Shown one piece after another: positions 9,855-21,091 of a stretch of 64,000 nucleotides of DNA. The notes below the pieces were generated by a model that was not told the DNA's origin, searched no databases, and saw only the letters and a program-made list of their open reading frames with translations. The stretch lies in NCBI GenBank assembly GCA_018350325.1, contig JAEVLN010000009.1, forward strand, positions 136,385 through 200,384. The letters are read 5' to 3'. The stretch is from Globodera rostochiensis. Its lineage: Eukaryota; Nematoda; Chromadorea; Rhabditida; Heteroderidae. Made by a program: the position numbers and the translations under genes. The first letter of the stretch is position 1. Each line of letters begins with the position of its first letter.

Positions 9855-12800
9855 ATGATCGTCCTTTTGTTATTAATGTTCTCATCATTTATTATGTTGT
9901 CCTTTTACAATTTTTATTACAAACGACGCAATTTGCCTCCAGGTTTTATAATTAAATTTTTTTAAATTTTGATTAAATATTAAATTTTTGGGAAAGTTTT
10001 CAATTCAATTTCAACCCAAAAAAAGGTCCGACCCCTCTGCCAATCTTTGGCAATTTGCTTTCAATTCATTTGTCCGGCGCGGGCGAATTGGCCTTCAAAA
10101 AATGGGCGCACGAATTTGGACCAATTTACACTTATTGGATTGGCGAATTGCCCGTAAATTCTTTATTTATTTTATTTAAATATTTTGAATTGAAATTAAT
10201 TCAAAGGTCATTTGTGTGGCTGATTATGAGCTAATGGTGCAACTTTTTCAAAAAGATGCCGAAAATTATGCGAGTCGTTACAATTTTCCCATTCTCCGAG
10301 TGATTAATGGTTGGCATTTTGTTGTGCCAACATTTTCGAGAACATTTCAGACGGTCAACCGGCTTTTGGCATTCTGATCTCGAACGGGGAGCGATGGCGC
10401 CAACATCGGCGTTTTGCGCTCCGAGTGCTGCGCGATTTTGGGCTGGGAAAGAATTTGCTGCAAGAAAGGGTTAGGCACTTTGGGAAGCTAAGAATGTCCT
10501 GACCTGACCTTTGATCAGAGAGAGAACAAATTCCAAATTTAAAATCGGAAAGAATTTTGGTTTGGGTGAGAAGCTGAACTGCCCGAAGTTCGTGGGTTCG
10601 ATTCCTGCCGGGGGGGGGGCGGCTACCATTTTGCCTACTTTTTACTATTGGGAACATAACAACTTTTGGTCAATTATTCAGATTTTGGACGAACTTCGCG
10701 CAATGTTTGCCAAAATTGATCTGATCATTGGTCAGTCGGACAATGAAATAAATTTGGCGGAGTTTGTCGAACTGTCAGTCGCCTCCATAATCAACCAATT
10801 GCTTTTTGGCTTTAAATTCGACGGGGTTGGCTTACAAATTTAAATTGCATAATTTGCATTATGCCAAGGAAAATGTGGCGGACTTTTACGAAATTAAACA
10901 TTTAATGGACGAACATTCCGAGGAAGTCGGAGGTCATTCGCTGTTTTGGATGTACATTTTGTGGCCCGATTTGTTGAGGAATGTGCCGTGGTTTAAGGGA
11001 AAACGTCGGAGGATTTTTTAATTTCAATTTTATTTACAAATTTTTAGGGCTGAAATTTGAGGGGCGAATTACCAATTTCTATCGCTATTTTGACAAGCGA
11101 ATTTTGGACAGAAAGGCAAAAATGGAACGGCCGACAGAATTTGACGCGGCGCCGTCCTCCGATTATGTGCAGGCATTTCTGAGGGAAAAGGCGCGCAACG
11201 ACGGCACGGAGGGGCATCAATTTGAGTAGGACACAACGCCAAACATTCAATTCATTCATTCATTTAGTCCGACCCCTCGGGGGTGGGAAAGTCGGGGAGG
11301 CCGGGGTTGGCCATTTCGGGGTCGGGAACGTTCCCATTTTGAGGCTTGGAGTTCGGGGATCGAGGGTCAACTCTACATTCAATTCATTCATTTAGGGTTG
11401 GTCTCCGACCCCTCGGGGGTGGGAAAGTCGGGGAGGCCGGGGTTGGCAATGTCGGGGGTCGGGGACGTCCCTATTTTGAGGCTCGGGGTCAAGGGCCAAC
11501 CCTATATTCATTCATTCAATTCATTCATTGCGCAAATTAAGGAGCACTTATCAGCTGGGAATGATGTGCTTCGACCTTTGGGTGACGGGACAGGTCATTT
11601 GAGCAAAACGCATTCTTGGGGAGCATTATTTTTATATAAAAAGCACAAAACATTAAAACGTTTTATGTTAAAAGCATTGAAATTACGACTAATTAATTTC
11701 ATTTTTAATTTTTATGTTTTGTAAACTCAAGGAAACGGTAGTCTCTGTTCTGAGCTGGGGAATCGCATTTCTGCTAAACAATGAAGGGCCGTTGGCCAAA
11801 ATGTGCGAAGAGATTGACCAGCTGCTGATCAGCGACGATACCGTAACGGACGGGCGACGAATGATTACCGTAGCGGACAAAGCCCAATTACCGTACACCA
11901 GAGCAGTCACTAACGTAAGTCACATACGGTGTGCACAAATAACAAATAAATATTCGAAAATTTCATTTTAAGGAAATTCTCCGATGCGCGAACATTGCGC
12001 CCCAAAATTTCTTGCGAACCGTCGGAAGTGACGTGGAGTTGGCCAATGGTTTTGTGCTGCGCGAGGGCACTTGCATTGTGCCACAAATTTCGGTGATTTT
12101 GTGTGACGAAAGAGTTAATTAATTGCTGCTTTTTATACTAATTGGGCAATTTGTGTTAAATTAAAAGGTTTTTCCGGAGCCCGAAAGGTTTAATCCCGAC
12201 CGATTTTTGGATGAGGACGGGAAATTGCGACGGTGCGACGAGCTGATCCCTTTTTCGATTGGGAAAAGGTCGCCGCCGTTTTTTTAATTACTCTTTAATC
12301 GATCTTCATTAAGACATTATTTATTTAATCTTTAATCGATCATTCATTAAGACATTATTTAATCGATCATCATTAAGACATTATTTATTAATCGATCTTT
12401 AATTAAGACATTATTTATTTAATCTTTAATCGATCATTCATTAAGACATTATTTAATCGATCATCATTAAGACATTATTTATTAATCGATCTTTAATTAA
12501 GACATTATTTATTTACTCTAATCGATCATTCATTAAGACATTATTTATTTACTCTAATCGATCATTCATTAAGACAGTGTATAGGCGAATCAATGGCCCG
12601 CATGGAACTGTTCCTCTTCGTCGCCAACATTTTTAGCCAATATAAGGCAATGAACGTTCTCAAAAACTCTTCCAGAAATTCGGGAGGGAGGGGACTCAGT
12701 CTCGAGACTCAATTCCGACCTTGTCGAGACCGACAGGCACACATTCACTCATTTTATAATTGCTTTAGGTCAGTGCCGGGAAAATTCGTCCTGAATTGAA

Positions 12801-12870
12801 GCGAATTCCAAGTGCCGTCGCGCATTGCCTTCCGTTCACATGTCGAATTGAAAAGCGAATTAGTCACTAA
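9855..12870 (+). CDS. Cytochrome P450 (CYP2-clan type), copy 1
   Basis: Microsomal-type P450 monooxygenase. Exon 1 (9855-9942) encodes the membrane anchor and KRRNLPP. Exon 2 begins [13 protein letters not shown], the proline hinge. Further blocks: [16 protein letters not shown] (C-helix, WxxxR), [18 protein letters not shown] (I-helix; T replaces the usual A/G of AGxET), [11 protein letters not shown] (ExxR), [16 protein letters not shown] (PERF) and the heme loop [20 protein letters not shown], split by an intron whose acceptor lies just before 12574. The last exon ends at TAA 12868-12870. About 12 exons. The donor before the last intron is either GT after about 12660 or a GC donor near 12646. 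Introns carry tandem repeats (11250-11527, 12270-12573). A close paralogue lies at 17759-20488. Substrate unknown; all core motifs are present, so it is probably active. Confidence 0.92.
10555..10615 (+). other. tRNA-like B-box fragment inside a P450 intron
   Basis: The intron contains GTGGGTTCGATTCCTGCC, a close match to a Pol III B box (GGTTCGANTCC), preceded by AACTGCCCGAAGTTC. No convincing A box or full cloverleaf was found. It may be a tRNA-derived SINE fragment or chance. Confidence 0.25.
11250..11527. repeat. Two-copy tandem duplication (about 135 bp) in a P450 intron
   Basis: The block ATTCATTTAG...CCGACCCCTCGGGGGTGG...GTCGGGGAGGCCGGGG...TTTTGAGGCT...ATTCA occurs twice (about 11260-11393 and 11394-11520), differing by small indels and substitutions. 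It is G/C-rich, unlike the AT-rich introns around it. Confidence 0.8.
12270..12573. repeat. Tandem repeat array filling a P450 intron up to the 3' splice site
   Basis: About ten imperfect units of the form TTTAATCGATCATTCATTAAG followed by ACATTATTTATT. The true acceptor for the heme-loop exon (CATTAAG then ACAGTGT at 12574) is itself the last unit's CATTAAG-ACA, so every unit carries a copy of the splice-acceptor sequence. Confidence 0.8.
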
Positions 12871-13043
12871 TTGATTAATGCTTATTGCCACAAAATATTA
12901 AATTTGCTTTAAAAACATTGAAAATGTACAAATGAACTCATCGGCTAACGTTTTGATTTAGCGCATAAATATTTGCTGAACGGAATTCGGTGCAAACAAA
13001 AATATTTTATTTTCTTATTTTTCAAGTCGAGAGGGTTTAAATG

Positions 13044-16000
13044 TTAGGGCATTGGCATCTTTCCTTTTTGGGGCTTCCGATTGTTTGGGGGACCAAACAG
13101 CGCGTTGGTCAGCGTCAGCAGTGCTGGCAAGACGAGCAGCGTGTTGATCAAACACAAAAAGATGGTCAGGCACATAATGCGCACAAAAATCTGATTAAAA
13201 CAAATTTTAAATTTTTTCACCAAAAAATTGCCGCACCTGCGCAATGTACAGATCCACCCAATAGTCGACCAACACGCACAGACCGGTGCTGATCGATGCC
13301 TGAATGGACGGCAAACCGACAGAACGAATTGTGCTTTTGAGTTTCTGCCGGAAACTGATCATTTCCCCGCTGCCCTCGTGGAGAGCTGAAAATGTGCGGA
13401 AAGAATTTTAAATGGCCGCCGAGTACAAAAGCAACCGGCGGAAGTGAGGAAATGATAAGAGAAATGGGCAGGCAAATCAACGGAAAAGCCAATTGAGATG
13501 ATCAGAGAGCCGATCATTAGCTGATTTAGCGCCTCTCCAGTCCAGCTCAGAGTGCCCAAAGTCTCTGAAAATTCAAAATAAATAAAATAATCCCTCAAAA
13601 AGCGGCACTAACCGGTAATTATTGCGGCGATGACGGCCGTGGCGACGAGCACCGTTCGCCAGTCTTGGAGCATCACCAGACAAATCAGCGCCATGCAGAC
13701 CAGAGTGGCCACGGCGGATTGCCACGTGTCCGTCGGCATATTGTCCATCTTTAATCAATGCTAATATATTAATTAATTTTTTAAATTATCTTACCAAATC
13801 CAAGAAGATGGCCTCGTCGTGATGTACGGATGCTTCGATTTCTTTGCCGTATTCATCCACCGTTTTGCGCCATTCCTTCAACAGCTCAACCCTTCGGGAC
13901 CATTTGGTCAGGTTTTCGTGGTGAAACGCCGTGGTGAAGAAGAAGCGGTCTACTGTACATTGAGAGTTACTGTAAAATGCCAAAAATCGCCGCAGAATTT
14001 TTTGTGGAAATATAACTTTTCCGCGCTGTTCAGTCGAATGTAACCCTTCCAATAGTCAAATTCCGGACTGTTCATAAATTCTTGGAGGTGCGCACAATCG
14101 AAAAGAGCTAAATTTTGTTAAATAAATTGTGTGTTTGAATAACCGTATCAAAGTACTGCTTGAATTTGAGGTATTCGCTTTCCCGTCCACCCCAGTGTTG
14201 TCCCCATTTCCGTCGTCCGCATTCGTGCGCAGAAATTGCTCAAAGTCTCTCACAAAGTACATAGTGCTGGACGCGCCCCAACTTTCGGGAAGCCGTTCAA
14301 AATGTCCCACCAATTCGTTCACTTTGGCCAATTGGGCCGGGGCCGAAAGATTACCGGGACGGTTCACAAAAACGGCGGCCATTGTATAAGAGGGAATTAT
14401 GCGCTGTTCGCGCAAATTGTCAATCTGAACAAAAACAAAACAAATTGGAATTGACGCCGCCGGGGTTATTGACGATTAATTAGCAATTCACACCTCCAGC
14501 AAAGGGGAGTCCCGGGAATAGAGCTGTTTGGTGGTCATGTTCACTTCAAAGTTGGAAATTCCCTTAAATGGTAACAATAAATTAAATTTAAATAATTAAA
14601 AAACGAACAATTGCGCAAAAAACAACGAAAAGGACAGAGCAAACGGCGATTAAAGACGCCACAGCCCAATTGGAAATTAGGCCAACGTAAGCGTCGACGA
14701 CTTTCGAAACGTTTTGCTTTGCCTTTGAATGAAAGTCCGACTGCCAATTCTGAAATTAATTAGCGTTTAATGATATATTAATTATTAATAATGTAAATTC
14801 ACTTTGGCCGTCCCAATTTCCTTGCGCGTCTTTCTCTCAATTATGGCCACGGTGCTCATCACGGCCACGAAGTAACTGGACTGGAACACGAAGTTAATGG
14901 CCAACGCGACCATATTCCCCAGACACAGCAAAGTTATCTCGGGGGAGCCAATGAAACAGCCGATGGCGTCGGCCAAAATGTTGGCCAAGGCCGAGACGAG
15001 AATGGCGGGGCCCGTGTCCTTAAGAACCTGAAAAATGTAAATGCATAAATTAATTTGTCATTTTCAAGCGTCGCCATTAAATACCTGGGCCATTATGTCG
15101 GCCACTTGTCCCTCGACGTCGTTGTTTTGTCCCGGTGTTGTCGACACTTTGTCCTCCGTGTTTTTGGAGAATCTGTTCCACGCGTGGGTCATCAAAAAGG
15201 CGGCGTCCACTCCGATGGCCAACACCAAAAAGGGACAAACGCAGAGAATGGAGGAAAAGCGCATCCCGCAGAACAACAAAAGGCCAAGCGCCGTTCCGGT
15301 GGCCATAAACGGACAAATGCAGGCGACGATGGCCAAAGACACCTGAGGGGACGAAGGAATTCGTGCCAAAAACAAAAATTATTAATTAATTGCCTTATGG
15401 ACGGTCGCCTGTTGGAAATACGCGGCCGAAAAAGGAATGCTTATGGCCGTACAGAATGCCATGACGCCAAATCCAATGCCGAGGTACGGTAACATTGAGA
15501 GACTCGCGCGGACGAACTCCGCCTCCACGTAACTCTGGCTGATGCTAAGCACGCGCACCGAATCGCTGTGAAATTCGCTGAAATATTCAGAAACTGTAAA
15601 TTCAATCGCTACTACAATAAACAAAAGGGACTTTTCAAAGTATTTGGACACTCTGATCAAGTACTCCTTCATCTCGTCGCTGCTCAGCCCCAACAACGTT
15701 CGTTCCGCTTTGTACTGAAGAGCGATCATCTCCACAAATTCCATGTTGGAAGAAGTAACGTTTTTGTTCGCAAAAGTAACCCCGTGAAAATGAGGCTAAA
15801 AGTTTTTTGAAATTAAACAAAAAACATAAATATTTGCCTGAATGTTCGCCTTCCGACCAAACACGTTAATATTCGGGTACCGCAGGCTGAGCTCGGCTTC
15901 TGCGCCTGCTGCTGCTGCTTCTGCACCGTCTTGCATTTGTGTGACGAAACCTTTCTGAATTTTCAAAAATAAAAATCATTTAGCAAATTGGTCGTACCCA

Positions 16001-16800
16001 AAAAAGTCGCATTGGTTCGTTTATGTCGCAAAAATTATGGCAAAATTCGGCGAATCCTTCTGATCGGTTTGTGCCATGGTTTTGGAGAGTAATGTTCCAA
16101 TTTATGAGGTCGTCAACCTAAAGAATGCTTAAAGATGATCAGAATGCTGCCTAATTAGGTGAAGATTTACTCTGATCACTTCTTCGAGCATTTTCTCTTG
16201 CAGCATATTGCTTCCGATCACTTTGGGCTTAATCAGAAGAAAAATGCCGAAATTGCTGCCGGTGCCCGTTTCGTTAAAGAATTGGTTCCACACATTCGAT
16301 TCGGCCAACGATCGCGCTCCGTAGGGAGTCCATCCGTTGAGGTCGTTCCAAAAACTAAAATGAATAAAAATATTTGAAAAATTTGATTATTATTTTGAAA
16401 ATTTATATCAATATTTTGAAATGCCATGGAACGGTTTAAAGTTTTGCGTTACTCAAAAAATGGCACCCTTAAAATAGTAAAATGAAAATTTTTTCATTTA
16501 TTTTAAAAAGGTTTTGCAAATATTTATAATTTTACGGTGTTTTGATTATTTTGACAGCGCCCACCGTGGAGACAATTGAACAAATGGCCATAATCAAATT
16601 GCGATATTTAACCACAAAAATGGCCCATTTGTGGCAAAAAGTGTGCAAATGGCCAATGATCACTTTTTTCTCATTTCTTTTTACTATAATAAATAAAATT
16701 ATTTTTATAATTATGGTAATTACCAACCAATTCCATCCTTACGCTTATTCACAGAAATTCTATGCATTTCTTGCAAAGTCTCCGCATTTCCGTCGTTCAT
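13044..16800 (-). CDS. Patched-related (PTR) family membrane protein with sterol-sensing domain
   Basis: RND-type multi-pass transporter of the nematode patched-related family. ATG is at the complement of 16798-16800 and the stop is at 13044. Exons from the 5' end encode a short cytosolic start, a first membrane segment (KYRNLIMAICSIVSTVGAV), an extracellular domain (NGWTPYGARSLAESNVWNQF; VIGSNMLQEKMLEEVIRV), then the sterol-sensing domain. In that domain SLSMLPYLGIGFGVMAF, VSLAIVACICPFMATGTALG and FLVLAIGVDAAFLMTHAW carry the characteristic GVDAAFLM, followed by ILADAIGCFIGSPEITLLCL. A second extracellular loop follows (YFVRDFEQFLRTN, VELLKEWRKTVDEYG). The second membrane half has SLIISIGFSVDLPAHFSYHF and ends with FLCLINTLLVLPALLTLTN. 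Length and order fit PTR proteins, which act in cuticle, moulting and lipid-linked trafficking. The exact C. elegans orthologue cannot be named. It lies in reverse between two P450 paralogues. Confidence 0.93.
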
Positions 16801-17758
16801 TTTGATTGATGTTAAAAGTATTACCAAAATCGTTTCTAACAATTTTCTAATCGGTATAATAACAAATTTGCATTAAAATTTAAAGTATTTTACACAATGA
16901 ATTAAAATAATGGAAATTGCACAAGAAAAAGGAAAATGATTGGTCTCGGAAGAGAGTCGCGTTAACAACAGCAGAACAAAACCGGTTCGCCAAACTTCCC
17001 GATTCCCCCCCCCCCGGCGCCCCCCTGAAATTAAATTAAATTAAATTTCCATTCTCACAGATTTATTTATAAGGCATTTTAGCCAACATTTTGACCTTCA
17101 ATTTGCCGGCCTTTGCCGAGAATTGACTTTTGCACATTCAAAGTGATCGGCCACAGCCATTAAATTGCATTAACCTCAACGAAATGCAAACTGATCAGGC
17201 AGCAATGGAGGCGCCGAGTTTTATTTTAATTGATGCGATGGAACGATCGCACATTTTTGGTGATCGATGGACGACGGGCGACCTTCGCCCGGGGGGGGGG
17301 AGTCCATTTTTGGGCGATGGGCAAAAAGAATGACGTTCAAATAATTGTGCATCAAACTGAAATAAGTGCACTCCCACGCATAAAACAAAGGCGTAAATGG
17401 AGGAGAATTTCTTCACTTTCTTTTTTTTGAGCGGCCAATCGCAGACAATAAAATGAATTTGAGAATTGCCCGTCTAAACTCGAGAGTGGGTTCCTCGAGG
17501 TCAGATTTGAAATATATATTTTATGCTTTGTGTCGTCGTCTGATCGGTCGCAACTCAAATGATCGAATTGTTGCCATTTCAATATTTCCTATTTCCTAAA
17601 ACAACAAAAAACAAATTATGGGAATTTTAAAATGCCGAATTCAAATTATAAATATTATAATATTTAGGATTTAAATTTTCAAACTGTCTGAAGCATTTCA
17701 AAAAGTGATTTTAAATTTTTAGGAAATTTTGAAACGAAATCAGTGGAAATAGCACAAA
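16801..17758. other. Spacer between the PTR gene and second P450
   Basis: Divergent intergenic region containing the upstream sequences of both the PTR gene (minus strand) and the second P450 (plus strand). It has a C run at about 17006-17015, a G run at about 17290-17300 and AT-rich stretches. No coding exon is supported. Confidence 0.5.
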
Positions 17759-20488
17759 ATGCTTTTTGTGCCCCTGCTAATGCTGGTGTCCTCTTTTCTT
17801 CTCGCCTTTTACAATTTCTATTACAAACGAAGAAAATTGCCTCCAGGCCAGTAATTTTAATTACATAAAATTCAAATTAAATTTTCAAATTTTGGCGTGT
17901 CCAATGTTTTTAATTATTAAATTAAATTGAAAGTGTCCCCCAATTTTATCAATTTTAGGTCCGACGCCTTTGCCTTTGGTCGGCAATATTTTGACGCTAA
18001 TAAGGAAAAGGCCGGGCGAAGACGCGTTTTTGGAATGGAAGCGAAAATACGGGCCGATTTACACTTATTGGCTGGGGGAAATGGTCCAATTAAATATTTT
18101 TAATTTAATTTAATTTAATTAATTTAAATATTTTTATATTTTCAGCCCGTCGTTTGTGTGGCCGACTACGAAAGTATCGTCCAAGTCTTCAGCAAAGGCG
18201 GCGACGAATTTACCCAACGTCAAATATTTGTGGACTTTACGCACGAATTTAGAGGCAAAACCAAATTTATTATTTTAATTATTAAACGAATTTATTTTTA
18301 GGAAATATTTACGGCATTTTCTTCATAAACGGCGACTTTTGGAAAGGCATTTTATTCACTAAATAATAAATAAAATATAAAATATTTTAAGAACAAAGAA
18401 AATTTGCGTCGACAGTTTTCCGCAATTTTGGTTTGTACAGTAATATAATGGAGAAAAAGGTAATAAAATGGCAAAAATGCCAAATAAAACCCCAAATGGT
18501 TCAAAGATTTTGTCGGAACTTTCCCTTATGTTCGACCGAATCGACCGCAAATTGGCCAAAAGTGAAAGCAACGAAATCAATTTGATCGAAGACGTCGAAA
18601 TTTCGATCGGATCGATCATAAACTGTACAATCTTTGGATATGGTTACGATAATGAGGCATTTTTTAATAATTTAATTTAATTTAAATTAATTTATTTTTG
18701 CTAATTTTGGGAGCGTGTCGATGAGTTTCACGAATTGGTCGGACTGTTCGATAGCGCTTTTAAATTGGCCTATGAAAAGAGCCTCGGCAGTTTGTTGTCC
18801 ACTTTGATTGTGTGCTATCCGAACTCCACAAAAACTTTGCCCTTTTTTCGGTTTCAAAAATTAAAAATAATTAATTAATAAATAAATTTAGAGAACGTTA
18901 CGATGCGTTGATGGCCGTTAGCAGAAATTTGCGCAACTTTTTTATGAGTCGAATTGAAAAGCGTGCCGAACAAATTAATTTTAAAGTCATTAAATGTTTT
19001 GGATGCCGCCAAAAGTTTCCTTTTAGAGCTCCGATTACGGCGATTTTGTGGAGGCTTTTCTGAAAGAGAAAGAGCGATTGGATGCGACAGACATTGGCCA
19101 TTCTTTTTCGTATAAATCCGTCGAATAATCCAATTAATTCATTTGGCATTTTGCCCACAGATTGGACCAATTGTGGAATGTTTGCATGGATCTTTGGATC
19201 GCCGGACAAGTGAAATTATTTGATAAAATTAAATTATTTCTTTTTAACGTGGGAAAGAGAATTAGTAAATGCATCAAAATACCCCCCAGAGAATTAAATG
19301 CCAAATTCAAAATACCCCCCAGAGAATTAAATGCCAAGTTTAAAATGCCCCCAGAGAATTAATGCCAAATTCAAAATGCCCCCAGAGAATTAAATGCCAA
19401 TCCATAGGGAAATTGCACTAGTTGTGCAAGCTTTTCAAAATGCCCTCAGGAGACCAGCAGTACGATAATCGCCTGGGGCTTTGCGCATTTGCTGCACAAC
19501 CCGCAAAGTTTGGCGCGGTTGTACGACGAGTTGGAGCGGGTGGTCGGGAACGATAGGCGACTGATCACAATCGCCGACAAACAGTCGCTGCCGTACACAA
19601 ACGCCACAATAAATGTGAACCCTTTTTGGGGGTGCGAAAACGAACTTTTTGACTTTTCGTTACGACCCCTCAAAAATGCTCAGAATTGGAGGAAGCTAGA
19701 GCTAGAAGGGCTGTTCTGACTTGAAATTTACTGATAATCGAGACTCTCGAACAGCCCAAATCCAGCAAATGCTGGGCGAAAGTTTCGGAAATTTATGGAC
19801 AAAAAGGAGAAATAATTCCCTCTAAATTATGTAAAAAATTTGGAGCTTTTGTTGCGTTGCTCTTTTTAAATGTTTGTTCCTTTTGTTTTTCAGGAATTTC
19901 TGCGAATTTCCAATATGGTCGTGCAGAATGCATATCGTCGGGTGTTCGTCGACGTAAACATTGGCAATTTTCGAATTCCAAAGGGCACTTGCATTTTGCC
20001 CCAAATTTCGGTGGTTTTGGCAGACGACGACGTAATGTTTTGGGCGGGGAAATTCCATTCGAAGTGAACGATTTGCGCACTTTTAGGTATTTGCCGACCC
20101 GAAAATATTTCGTCCCGAAAGATTTTTGGACGAAAAAGGCAATTTTGTAAAGTGCGAAAAGCTTATCCCATTTTCTGTTGGACGACGGTTAGCCATTTTA
20201 ATATTAAAAAAACAATATTTTTTTTTCAAATTTGTCGACATTTAGTCTAAAAATTTTAGAAAATGTTTTGCGGAATCGATGGCCAAAATGGAAATATTTT
20301 TATTCACTGCAAATATTGTCAACCAGTACAGAGTAATTAATAATTCTATTAAATTATAATTAAGAAATTAGTAAATGCATTTTCAGATTTCCGCCAGCAA
20401 AGTTTTGCCGTCAATAAAGCGCGAAATGGGCATCACAATTCATTGTCCAAAATTTGAGTGCCGAGTCGAGAAAAGAATAAACGATTAA
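17759..20488 (+). CDS. Cytochrome P450 (CYP2-clan type), copy 2
   Basis: Paralogue of the P450 at 9855-12870, with the same anchor and hinge organisation ([13 protein letters not shown], then [10 protein letters not shown] after the first intron). Other motifs: [26 protein letters not shown] (C-helix), [16 protein letters not shown] (canonical AGxET I-helix), [11 protein letters not shown] (ExxR), [16 protein letters not shown] (PERF) and the heme loop [20 protein letters not shown]. The residue two after the Cys is Ala rather than Gly, a substitution the P450 signature tolerates. The last exon ends [12 protein letters not shown] then TAA at 20486-20488. About 12 exons. The intron before the I-helix exon holds a tandem repeat resembling its own acceptor. 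Probably active; substrate unknown. Confidence 0.92.
19270..19445. repeat. Tandem repeat in the second P450's I-helix intron
   Basis: Four to five copies of AAAATRCCCCCAGAGAATTAA followed by ATGCCAAATTC (unit about 31-33 bp). The intron's acceptor (AAAATGCCCTCAG then GAGACC) is a variant of the same unit. Confidence 0.8.
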
Positions 20489-20639
20489 ATTTATTTATTT
20501 GAATTGTCAACGAATTTAGCAATTGTTAATGTTTTATGATTATTTATTTATATGTAAATAGGGCTCGCATTTATTAGTATGTGCTCAAAATCCCAAAAAA
20601 TTTGTTAGAGTGAAAAGTGCCAAAGTGAAAATTCAGACG

Positions 20640-20885
20640 TGAAAATACCAAAAGGAAGAAGCTAGGAAAAGTGCCAAAGGGAAGAAGCTAGGAAAAGTGC
20701 CAAAGGGAAGAAGCTAGGAAAAGTGCCAAAGGGAAGAAGCTAGGAAAAGTGCCAAAGGGAAGAAGCTAGGAAAAGTGCCAAAGGGAAGAAGCTAGGAAAA
20801 GTGCCAAAGGGAAGAAGCTAGGAAAAGTGCCAAAGGGAAGAAGCTAGGAAAAGTGCCAAAGGGAAGAAGCTAGGAAAGTGCCAAA
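20640..20885. repeat. 26-bp minisatellite, about nine copies
   Basis: Near-perfect direct repeats of AAAAGTGCCAAAGGGAAGAA plus GCTAGG just downstream of the second P450 and 5' of VPS50. Diverged half-units flank it on both sides. Confidence 0.95.
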
Positions 20886-21091
20886 TGAGGAAACTGTGAA
20901 AAGTGGGGAAATGCCAAAGGGAAGAAACCTAAACCGCCAGGGGCACCAAGACTTTTTTAAATTTATTGTATTTTCGCTCGATTGGCAAACTGTTAGCATA
21001 ACAAAATTTAAATGCAAAATTTGTACATTAAACAGTTGCATTTGCTCGGTTTTCGTTATGAAAAAAGTCCATATTCACTTCAAACTGGCCG

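Noticed and set aside
13041..16377. Plus-strand frames across the PTR region
   Set aside because: Antisense to clearly conserved PTR membrane segments.
17130..17430. Small plus-strand frames between the PTR gene and second P450
   Set aside because: Short, overlapping in different phases, crossing a G run, no homology or signal peptide.
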